From Oscillospiraceae bacterium (GTDB lineage: Bacteria > Bacillota > Clostridia > Oscillospirales > Oscillospiraceae), in the NCBI GenBank assembly GCA_031260605.1, contig JAISLF010000072.1, positions 1 through 37,469 of the forward strand: DNA of 37,469 nt, written 5' to 3'. The notes beneath the pieces are model-generated. The model searched no databases and was not told the DNA's origin. It saw only the letters and a list, made by a program, of their open reading frames with translations. The position numbers and the translations under genes were made by a program. Shown in pieces: positions 31,263-37,469 of this stretch; position 1 is the stretch's first letter; each line of letters starts with the position of its first letter.

Positions 31263-32039
31263 TTGAAAATCCTACCCCTTGCCAGCTCCTCCGCCGGAAA
31301 CTGCACCTTTGTGAACTCCGGCGGCACAAATATTCTGATAGACGCCGGCATTTCAATGAAGCGAATACGCGACGGGCTTTCCTCCGAGGGGTTCGACATC
31401 TCCGACGTCTCCGCAATTTTTGTCACGCACGCGCATTCTGACCATATCGGCGCGCTCGGTATGCTGCTGAAATATTTCCGGATGGACGTGTACTGTTCGG
31501 CGGAAACCTTTGCCGCGCTGCTGCCGAAGATCGGCTTTGCGGAGCGGTTTCGGCTCGTCGGAAGCGGTATTACATATCAGGATTTCGGCGTTGCCGCCTG
31601 CAGTCTGCCGCACGACTGCGCGGGAACACTTGGGTACAGGTTCTCAGACGGCAAAAATGATTTTTCCTACTGCACAGACCTCGGGCACGTGCACAGCGGA
31701 ATTGAGAACGCATTTTTCGGCTCTGACTGCGTTATGCTTGAGGCAAACCACGACATTGAAATGCTGCGTCACGGTCCGTATCCTGCGGAGCTGAAGCGGC
31801 GAGTTTTATCCGAAAACGGGCATTTGTCAAACGAAGCCGGAGGCGCGTTTGCCGCAAAGCTGGGCATTAGCGGAACAAAAAAGCTGATTCTCGCGCACAT
31901 CTCCGAGCAAAACAACACGCCGCGCCTTGCGCGGGACACCGTCAGCACAATTCTGGAGCAAAGCGGCGTTCACGCGGGACACGACGCCGAGCTGACCTGT
32001 GCCCAACAGCGCGGCAAAAGCCGCGTTGTCGAGCTGTAG
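31263..32039 (+). CDS. walJ: MBL-fold metallohydrolase, WalJ/YycJ type
   Basis: A 258-residue metallo-beta-lactamase-fold protein with the metal motif THAHSDHIGALG (HxHxDH) and the YycJ/WalJ opening LKILPLASSSAGNCTFV, then DAGISMKRI. Relatives are 5'-3' exonuclease-like hydrolases linked to cell-wall and replication control. TTG at 31263 follows GGAGG by 10 bases; the open frame continues far upstream without support. rlmH follows by 4 bases, the classic order in Bacillota, although the walRK genes are not in this window. Confidence 0.88.
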   Translation: MKILPLASSSAGNCTFVNSGGTNILIDAGISMKRIRDGLSSEGFDISDVSAIFVTHAHSDHIGALGMLLKYFRMDVYCSAETFAALLPKIGFAERFRLVGSGITYQDFGVAACSLPHDCAGTLGYRFSDGKNDFSYCTDLGHVHSGIENAFFGSDCVMLEANHDIEMLRHGPYPAELKRRVLSENGHLSNEAGGAFAAKLGISGTKKLILAHISEQNNTPRLARDTVSTILEQSGVHAGHDAELTCAQQRGKSRVVEL

Positions 32040-32043
32040 CGAT

Positions 32044-32526
32044 ATGGCGGGCATAACCTTTATCTGCGCCGGACGCGTGAAGGAGTCGTATTACAAGGCT
32101 GCCGTTGCGGAGTACAAAAAGCGGATTTCCGGGTTTTGCCGCACGGATTTTGTTGAGCTGCGCGAGATAATTCCGGAAAACGACGGCGCGGAGGCGGTAA
32201 AAAAAGCCCTCGCCCGTGAGGCAGAGGACATTTTGCGCAAAATTCCGGCTGGCGCGTTTGTGATTGCGTGTGATGTTCAGGGGCGCGAGGCTTCGAGCGA
32301 AGAGCTTGCCGCCGAGTTGAAAACAGCCCTTGACACGCGCGGAAATATCGAGCTTGCGGTTATTATCGGGTCGTCAAACGGGCTGTCAGACGCCGTTCGC
32401 CTGCGCGCCGACAGGCTCTTGAGCTTTTCTAAGATGACGTTTGCGCACGGGCTTGCCTGCGTTATGGCGTGCGAGCAAATCTACCGCGCGCTTGCGATTA
32501 TCAACAATGTAAAGTACCACAAGTAG
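32044..32526 (+). CDS. rlmH: 23S rRNA (pseudouridine1915-N3)-methyltransferase RlmH
   Basis: SPOUT methyltransferase acting on pseudouridine 1915 of 23S rRNA in the assembled ribosome. The 160 residues match the family from ITFICAGRVKESYY to the invariant ending NVKYHK. The trefoil-knot signatures AVIIGSSNGLS and LLSFSKMTFAHGL are present, with G and A/C where most relatives have Q and R (HQLMR). ATG at 32044 lies 4 bases after the walJ stop. Confidence 0.95.
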   Translation: MAGITFICAGRVKESYYKAAVAEYKKRISGFCRTDFVELREIIPENDGAEAVKKALAREAEDILRKIPAGAFVIACDVQGREASSEELAAELKTALDTRGNIELAVIIGSSNGLSDAVRLRADRLLSFSKMTFAHGLACVMACEQIYRALAIINNVKYHK

Positions 32527-32617
32527 CCGCCGATTGCCGAAAGGTCTTGTGCCCGGCTCAGCCGCCACCCAATGTATTGTAGTAATGGTAAAATACCCCC
32601 CCTCTACATTTTAGTTG

Positions 32618-32646
32618 TTGTTATTTACCATTTATTGTTGTATACT
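32618..32646 (+). promoter_or_regulatory. Promoter for the secreted-protein/ABC unit
   Basis: TTGTTA at 32618-32623, 17-bp spacer, TATACT at 32641-32646, in AT-rich DNA. The leader would be about 70 bases. Confidence 0.5.
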
Positions 32647-32720
32647 GACAATATAACTATTCTGTAGTTGTAATATTCAATGGCCATTGAACAAAAAAAT
32701 CTAAACAAGGAGTTTTTTCA

Positions 32721-33200
32721 ATGAAAAATCTTAAAAGATTCTCTGCCTTTTGTATTACGGTCATTTTGCTGTTTGGTATTCTGATAACGCCCGCGCTTGC
32801 GGCCGTTACAATTCAGTTAAAGGAAAGCAATCCTCTAACGCCAAGCAGCAGCAACAAATACGGTACCATGAGTAAGCCTCACCCGCTGAACTCCGCTCAA
32901 ACCTTTGATGTCGGCTTCTATGCGGAAGGCAAGGTAAGCGCCAATGTTGCCGGCGGCACCTCTGTCATAGTAAAAGGAATGATTAGAGCTACTTATGACT
33001 CCGCTTATTGGAAAGTTTGCACAGGCCAAGCCAAAACCATTAAAATATGGTCAACTATAAACACCAACGGGAACAATGTAACTATCGAAACAGCGCGCGG
33101 CTCGTATGGCGTCCGCGCTTGGAACCTTAATCTGAATCAGCAAGCCGCTATATATGGATCCGCTGACTTATCTACGACATATTGGTCAAAGTATTTCTAA
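32721..33200 (+). CDS. Secreted protein of unknown function upstream of an ABC exporter
   Basis: A 159-residue protein with a Sec signal peptide (FSAFCITVILLFGILITPALA, cleavage likely after ALA near residue 28) and a mature part of about 130 residues rich in Ser, Thr, Asn and Tyr. It has alternating hydrophobic positions (GTSVIVKGMIRATY, NNVTIETARGSYGVRAWNL) and ends in a Tyr/Trp-rich TTYWSKYF. GGAG lies 8 bases before the ATG. The next gene, 89 bases on, is an ABC ATPase-permease fusion. The layout recalls lactococcin-972-like secreted proteins with a dedicated ABC system, but the length and sequence do not allow a firm call. Confidence 0.7.
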   Translation: MKNLKRFSAFCITVILLFGILITPALAAVTIQLKESNPLTPSSSNKYGTMSKPHPLNSAQTFDVGFYAEGKVSANVAGGTSVIVKGMIRATYDSAYWKVCTGQAKTIKIWSTINTNGNNVTIETARGSYGVRAWNLNLNQQAAIYGSADLSTTYWSKYF

Positions 33201-33222
33201 GTAAGTTTTTTCCGACATGCCG

Positions 33223-33254
33223 GCAGGGTGGGGCGGCGAGCCGCCCCACCCTGC
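33223..33254. repeat. Perfect GC-rich palindrome between secreted protein and ABC genes
   Basis: GCAGGGTGGGGCGGC and its exact complement separated by GA. No T run follows at once, so it is a weak terminator at best; it could lower read-through into the ABC gene or protect the 3' end of the short mRNA. Confidence 0.75.
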
Positions 33255-33289
33255 TCTATTTCCGCACTACTTAATTTAGGAGAAGTATT

Positions 33290-35473
33290 ATGCTGTCAAT
33301 CAACAGCCTGACTATAAAATATAACACTCGGCTGATTTTAGATAACGCCTCCGCCAATTTTCCGCGCGGCAGTGTCGCCGTCATTCGAGGTGCCTCCGGC
33401 TCGGGAAAATCGTCCTTGCTTAACATTCTGGGACTTTTGCAGTCCTCCGGTAAATTTGAATATTTGTTTGACGGTGAGGATGTCGCGGGTCTTTCCGAGC
33501 AGGGAAAGGCGGATTTTCGTCTGCGCCGCGTCGGCTTTGTCTTTCAGCAAAATGAGCTGCTCGAAAAGCTCTCCGTAACCGACAATATATTAACCCCGCA
33601 GCTTGCCCTCGGCACGGGTATGCAGACCGCCAAGAAAAGAGCCGAGGAGGTTCTGCGCTTTGTCGGCTTAACAGAGCGTGCCGGCGATTATCCGGAAACG
33701 CTCTCCGGCGGAGAGAGCCAGCGAGTCGCGCTTGCCCGCGCTATTGCAAACGACGCGGATATTATCCTCGCCGACGAGCCGACGGCGGCGCTTGACGCTG
33801 AAAACGCTAAAAATGTGCTTGAGCTGTTTACAAAGCTCGCGCACGAATTCGGTAAAATCGTTATTATCGTTTCTCACAGCGACGAGGTCGTAAAATACGC
33901 CGATATTACATACAAAATAGAGAATCGGAAAATAACACTTACGGACGGTGAAACAAACGCGGAAAAAGCCGAATTAAATCCAAAAACCGCGCCGAGGCTG
34001 CGCGGCTTTTTTCGTTTTATACGGTTTTACAAAAGAAAGCAAATAGGCGATAAGTATTTCCGCCGGATTATTGCGGCCGTTATGGCGGTTGTTACCGCGT
34101 TTGTTATGCTTTCGGCAAACGTGGGCGTAACAGTTCGGCGCGAGGTTATAAAGATTGCCGATTTTGTGTCTGACCGCCGTATATTCGTAACAAACAATGT
34201 TTTTCGCGACCGCAACACTTTTTTTGATCAGGATATGTATAATTCCTTAACGAGGGAGCAGCTTGATTCTTTTGAGAGTATGCAGGGTGTTGAAAAGGTT
34301 CTGCCGTATTATTCTTTCGGCACCGAGGTCATACCTCCGCATAAATTAGACAAAAACAGCAAGGCGTCAATCAAAATAACGGACGAAGCATCTACCGAGG
34401 TAATAGCCTATAAGGAATACGGACTAATCTCGGATAGTGATGGCCCCGCAGATTTTAGGTCGTTCAGTGTTGAGCCGATATTTGAGGGTGAAAATTTCGG
34501 GAGTCTGCTGGAATACGGGCAGTATAATAAAGATGATTTAGAAGTAGTATATTTAGAAGGCAGAAAGGCACAGCAGCTATACGCCAATTACAAGGAGCTT
34601 GTCGGCAAAAAAATAACGGTGTCTTGTTATGTGCCGGTTAAATCCGTAGAAGGACTAATTGGTTTCACAGATGAATATCTCGGCGAATATGTGCAGGCAG
34701 CGGTTGATTATGGAGTATATAAGCTCGTGACGTTTGAAGCCGTTATCGCCGGCATAGTTCATCCGGCGCAGTATGACCGAATTCTTCGTTCGTCTCTCGG
34801 CTATTCAAAGATTTATATGCCATATGAGCGCGTAATGCGGATAATTGAAGAAAATAAGGATATGGATCTTTCGCCCCGGCCGGGTATTGACGGTATCGGT
34901 ATGGAGGATTGCAAGGAGCTTATGCCCTCTGCGGTAATGGTGTATGTAGACTCTATTGCGGACGCTTTGGATGTTGAAAGCTTCATATACGCGCAGTCCC
35001 GTGATTATAGTGTTGGCGGAGATATCGATGTACCGGAAGGCTTGACGAACTTTGTTGACCAAAAGCAGGATACCTTTACAATGCTCTCTACCGCGTTCAC
35101 AACTGTTATAGCGGTGCTGTTCATTATAGTGTACAGCTTGCTCTCACGCTCCAGAAAACGCGAAATCGGCATACTAAAGGCACTGGGCGTGTCAAAGGCA
35201 AAGCTTATAAAGCTGACGCTGTACGAAATCACCACAACAGCGGTCGCAGCGTACGTCGCCGGGCTGATTATTGCACTTCTGTTCATAAAATTCTGCAGCG
35301 TCTCAACCTCGGCCTGGGTACAAGCACACGGCTGGCTGTTTGAGATGAGCGTTTTCTCTGCAATGGTAGGCTTCTTCGCGTCCGTGCTGATAACAGCCGT
35401 CGCCGGTATTATCCCAATCTACCGTGCGGCAAAGGCAGACCCCGTCGAGGCAATCCGGAGACTAAACAAATAG
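33290..35473 (+). CDS. ABC transporter, ATPase fused to FtsX-like permease (MacB-type)
   Basis: The 727-residue protein combines an ATPase domain (about 1-225) and a permease. Visible motifs are Walker A GASGSGKS (34-41), LSGGESQRVALARA signature, Walker B IILADEPTAALD and the H-loop VSHSDE. The permease has one span (about 263-285), a large extracytoplasmic domain of about 300 residues, and three C-terminal spans around a REIGILKALG coupling segment and a final DPVEAIRRLNK. MacB-type proteins act mechanically on envelope substrates, exporting peptides or giving resistance. GGAG lies just before the ATG. The secreted-protein gene upstream is a possible substrate or partner. Confidence 0.9.
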   Translation: MLSINSLTIKYNTRLILDNASANFPRGSVAVIRGASGSGKSSLLNILGLLQSSGKFEYLFDGEDVAGLSEQGKADFRLRRVGFVFQQNELLEKLSVTDNILTPQLALGTGMQTAKKRAEEVLRFVGLTERAGDYPETLSGGESQRVALARAIANDADIILADEPTAALDAENAKNVLELFTKLAHEFGKIVIIVSHSDEVVKYADITYKIENRKITLTDGETNAEKAELNPKTAPRLRGFFRFIRFYKRKQIGDKYFRRIIAAVMAVVTAFVMLSANVGVTVRREVIKIADFVSDRRIFVTNNVFRDRNTFFDQDMYNSLTREQLDSFESMQGVEKVLPYYSFGTEVIPPHKLDKNSKASIKITDEASTEVIAYKEYGLISDSDGPADFRSFSVEPIFEGENFGSLLEYGQYNKDDLEVVYLEGRKAQQLYANYKELVGKKITVSCYVPVKSVEGLIGFTDEYLGEYVQAAVDYGVYKLVTFEAVIAGIVHPAQYDRILRSSLGYSKIYMPYERVMRIIEENKDMDLSPRPGIDGIGMEDCKELMPSAVMVYVDSIADALDVESFIYAQSRDYSVGGDIDVPEGLTNFVDQKQDTFTMLSTAFTTVIAVLFIIVYSLLSRSRKREIGILKALGVSKAKLIKLTLYEITTTAVAAYVAGLIIALLFIKFCSVSTSAWVQAHGWLFEMSVFSAMVGFFASVLITAVAGIIPIYRAAKADPVEAIRRLNK

Positions 35474-35493
35474 CCTTTTTCCAAACACAACAG

Positions 35494-35532
35494 CGCCCCA
35501 CGCGGTAAGCAATTCCCGCGCGGGGCGTTTGT
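35494..35532 (+). terminator. Terminator after the ABC gene
   Basis: CGCCCC and CGCGG pair with CCGCG and GGGGCG (one internal mismatch), followed by TTTG. Confidence 0.7.
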
Positions 35533-35591
35533 CATAATCCGCTGCCCTGTTTCATATTATCCCGTATACGATTTCACATCGAGGTCCTGCT

Positions 35592-36431
35592 ATGAAACGA
35601 CACCTTAACGTTATACACTGGGCAAAAAACAAGACCGCGCTCCTCCGTCCTCTGCGCGGGCGGCAGCTGCTGCTTACAATCCGCCGCCGCAAGCTTGCTG
35701 TTTTCGGCGTTTTGCTGTGCGCGGCGGCGATATTCTACGTTGTCTCATCGCCCGCGTTTGTCGGCGCTTCGGCGACGCAGCGCGAGCTGCCGATTTACAA
35801 CGTAAAGCGGGATAACAAAGCGGTCTCCCTGACGTTTGACGCGGCGTGGGGCAACGAGGACACGCAGGCGCTGATTGACATTCTGGCAAAATATAAGGTG
35901 CACGCAACGTTTTTTGTTGTCGGTCAGTGGGCTGAAAAATACCCCGAGAGCGTCAAGGCTCTGTCCGACGCGGGACACGAGGTAATGAACCACTCCTACG
36001 ACCATCCGCACTTCAACAAGATGAACGCCGACGAGATAATCAGCAACCTTTCCAAGGCAAACGACGCGGTATTCGCCGTCACGGGCAAAAAGCCGACGCT
36101 TTTCCGCGCACCCTACGGCGAGTATGACGACCACGTTGTCAAAACCGTCCGCTCGCTGGGTATGAACGTAATCCAGTGGGATGTGGACAGCCTTGACTGG
36201 AAGGAAATATCCGCCGCTGAGATAACAAAGCGCGTGACAGGCAAGGTAAAGTCCGGCAGTATTGTGCTGTTCCACAACGCCGCGCTGCACACGCCGGAGG
36301 CTCTGCCGGGAATTATAGAGTACCTCATACAAAACGGGTACTCGATCGTGCCTGTGTCAGAGATAATCCTGCAAGGCGAGCTTGGCATGGATTACTACAT
36401 AGATAATAACGGAACGCAGGTGATGAAATAG
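35592..36431 (+). CDS. pdaB: Polysaccharide deacetylase, PdaB-like sporulation protein
   Basis: A NodB-fold deacetylase of 279 residues, predicted to act on peptidoglycan outside the membrane during spore formation. Residues about 34-52 form a single hydrophobic anchor after a basic start. Motif 1 is TFDAAWG (81-87; catalytic Asp83), the PdaB variant in place of TFDDGP. Motif 2 is HSYDH (134-138, metal-binding His pair). Motif 3 is RAPYGEYD. Motif 5 includes VLFHNA. The ATG follows GAGG by 7 bases. It is followed by a ylmC/ymxH-like gene, another sporulation-associated gene. Confidence 0.85.
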   Translation: MKRHLNVIHWAKNKTALLRPLRGRQLLLTIRRRKLAVFGVLLCAAAIFYVVSSPAFVGASATQRELPIYNVKRDNKAVSLTFDAAWGNEDTQALIDILAKYKVHATFFVVGQWAEKYPESVKALSDAGHEVMNHSYDHPHFNKMNADEIISNLSKANDAVFAVTGKKPTLFRAPYGEYDDHVVKTVRSLGMNVIQWDVDSLDWKEISAAEITKRVTGKVKSGSIVLFHNAALHTPEALPGIIEYLIQNGYSIVPVSEIILQGELGMDYYIDNNGTQVMK

Positions 36432-36503
36432 CGGTCCCGCACAACCGCGCACAGTATTGCATAGGCTCATTTCAGAGATTCAAATAACAAGGACGAGGTA
36501 ATT

Positions 36504-36794
36504 ATGCAGTGTCAAATCACGGATTTACGTTATAAAGAAGTAATAAATATATCAAACGGCTTTCGTCTCGGCATTGTCACGGACGCGATGTTCAACGCCG
36601 AAAGCGGGCAAATTGTCTCGCTGATTGCCCCCGGTCCTCCGCGATTTTTGGGGCTGTTCGGCCGCTGCGAGGACTACATTATCCCGTGGCACTCAATCAA
36701 GAAAATCGGCAGCGACATTATTCTGATTGAAACAGACCACGATTACGGCGTGCGTCCGCCGAGGAAAAAGGGCTTCACCGTTACGGGGCTGTAA
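36504..36794 (+). CDS. YlmC/YmxH family sporulation protein (PRC-barrel)
   Basis: A 96-residue PRC-barrel protein: LRYKEVINISNGFRLGIVTDAMFN, then DYIIPWHSIKKIGSDIILI, as in YlmC/YmxH proteins of spore-formers. The C-terminal tail RPPRKKGFTVTGL is basic. GGACGAGG lies before the ATG at 36504. Molecular role unknown; relatives occur almost only in endospore-forming bacteria. Confidence 0.88.
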   Translation: MQCQITDLRYKEVINISNGFRLGIVTDAMFNAESGQIVSLIAPGPPRFLGLFGRCEDYIIPWHSIKKIGSDIILIETDHDYGVRPPRKKGFTVTGL

Positions 36795-36835
36795 AAACCG
36801 GGGTGCGCAAATTAATGCGCACCCCTGTTTTGTCT
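36795..36835 (+). terminator. Terminator after the YlmC/YmxH gene
   Basis: AAAACCGGGGTGCGC, loop AAATTAAT, GCGCACCCCTGTTTT, forming a long stem with a T-rich end. Confidence 0.88.
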
Positions 36836-36878
36836 GTGTTGTGCAAATCGAGTCTGAAATAAAATCCAACCATATATT

Positions 36879-37469
36879 GCACCGCGCCCTGCGCTGTATG
36901 ATGCGGCAAGCAGTTGCGTGTCCCGACGCACAAAGTGCGTCGGCAGACGAGGGCACCCGACGCACCCACGCAGCAGGGTGCAGTAGTTTGACGCAAACGT
37001 CTGCGGCAAACCAGACAAGGGACGTCAAGGACGCCGTCCCCTACGGAGATTGTTGTGATAACGGGGGATTACCTTAAGCCGCAAGTCCGCACCTACCGCA
37101 ACGCCAACCCCCGCCACGCCGGGACACGCACCGCATTGCCACGCAAGCGGGCGGCAGCAATCGTAGCAGCATAGTCCTTCCGGTTGGCACCCGTAGGGAG
37201 TTCGCGGTAACCACCACCTTATCCGAGGTCGCCCACCCCGCGACAGGCACCGCCCCTGTGTGCGGCGCAGCGGAAGCGTTCGCCGCAACCACCGCAATAC
37301 GTCGCGGGGAAAGGCACAGTCTGTATTGCTGCCATGGCAGTTCCCGTATAAAAAAAGATTGCTTCTTCTAAAGAAGTCGCCCCTTTTTGGTTACTTTTTC
37401 CGGCGAAGCGGAAAAAGTAACCGCCCGCCGCGCAGGCGTGAAGCAGCGCGAAGCTGCCAAGCTTCGCCC
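36879..37469 (-). repeat. Truncated, inverted copy (D) of the hairpin-ended repeat
   Basis: Its reverse complement matches copy A from base 1 to about 590: the GGCGAAGCTT end, CGCCTGCGCGGCGGGCGGTT, the GGTTACTTTTTCCG hairpin (about 37390-37423), the AAGGGGCGACTTCTTTAG segment, CCGCGACGTATTGCGGTGG, and the TCTCCGTAGGGGACGGCGTC block. Identity is near complete in the outer 130 bases and lower inside. Homology stops at GCACCGCGCCCTGCGCTG, so the other end is missing. It sits at the window edge in opposite orientation to copy A. Confidence 0.8.

Noticed and set aside
36727..37297. Open frames on both strands at the right end of the window
   Set aside because: They lie in repeat copy D and differ in frame from the matching parts of copy A, so they are not genes.
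1..37469. tRNA, rRNA, CRISPR arrays and integrase or transposase genes
   Set aside because: I found no cloverleaf signatures, rRNA-like conserved blocks, spaced short direct repeats, or frames with transposase or integrase motifs.

Overview
The window looks like one contig from a spore-forming, anaerobic-type Clostridia genome (Bacillota, probably an uncultured Oscillospirales- or Christensenellales-like lineage; the species cannot be told). The evidence is the gene set: a SCIFF peptide with its radical SAM maturase, the c-di-AMP pair cdaA-cdaR followed by a DUF5685 gene, a PdaB-type sporulation deacetylase, a YlmC/YmxH sporulation protein, walJ-rlmH synteny, an OYE-type iron-sulfur flavoenzyme, and clear sigma-A promoters of the Gram-positive type. 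The DNA is fairly GC-rich, with AT-rich stretches around 16.9-18.3 kb, 27.1-27.8 kb and 32.6-33.2 kb.

Layout. 1-0.9 kb: a complete copy of a non-coding repeat with hairpin ends. 1.0-2.6 kb: an esterase-like hydrolase and xanthine phosphoribosyltransferase. 2.7-4.5 kb (minus): a DUF4062-TPR protein split by a one-base frameshift. 4.6-6.2 kb: the SCIFF peptide gene scfA, a terminator, and the maturase gene scfB. 6.3-9.3 kb: cdaA, cdaR and DUF5685 as one operon. 9.5-11.9 kb: a THEP1-like NTPase, a DUF1538 membrane protein and a PII-like protein. 12.4-14.0 kb: glyA and rpsU. 14.1-16.3 kb (minus): an enoate-reductase-like oxidoreductase and a gene remnant. 16.3-18.3 kb: a truncated repeat, then an AT-rich minus-strand pair (lipoprotein, phage-type lysozyme). 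18.4-20.5 kb (minus): a padR-DUF1700-DUF4097 operon. 21.0-27.1 kb (plus): a membrane-anchored Thr/Lys-rich protein, a MATE pump, lysA, proB and pyrG. 27.3-27.8 kb: a frameshifted secreted protein. 28.0-31.0 kb (minus): a sigma-regulator protein, an ECF sigma factor and its anti-sigma factor. 31.3-32.5 kb: walJ and rlmH. 32.7-35.5 kb: a secreted protein and an ATPase-permease ABC fusion. 35.6-36.8 kb: pdaB-like and ylmC/ymxH-like genes. 36.9-37.5 kb: a truncated repeat copy, inverted relative to the first. Both window ends lie in this repeat, which would fit an assembly break at a multi-copy element.

How the genes work together. Several groups serve the envelope: c-di-AMP synthesis with its regulator, a cell-wall-linked MBL hydrolase, the deacetylase and the PadR and ECF stress-type regulators. 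lysA, proB, glyA, pyrG and xpt are housekeeping metabolism. The most unusual items are a SCIFF peptide that has lost both the fifth consensus cysteine and the expected thioether acceptor threonine while its maturase looks intact; the adjacency of c-di-AMP synthesis to a DUF1538/PII-like membrane system; two frameshifted genes; and a modular repeat family with about 50-bp inverted ends and conserved hairpins.
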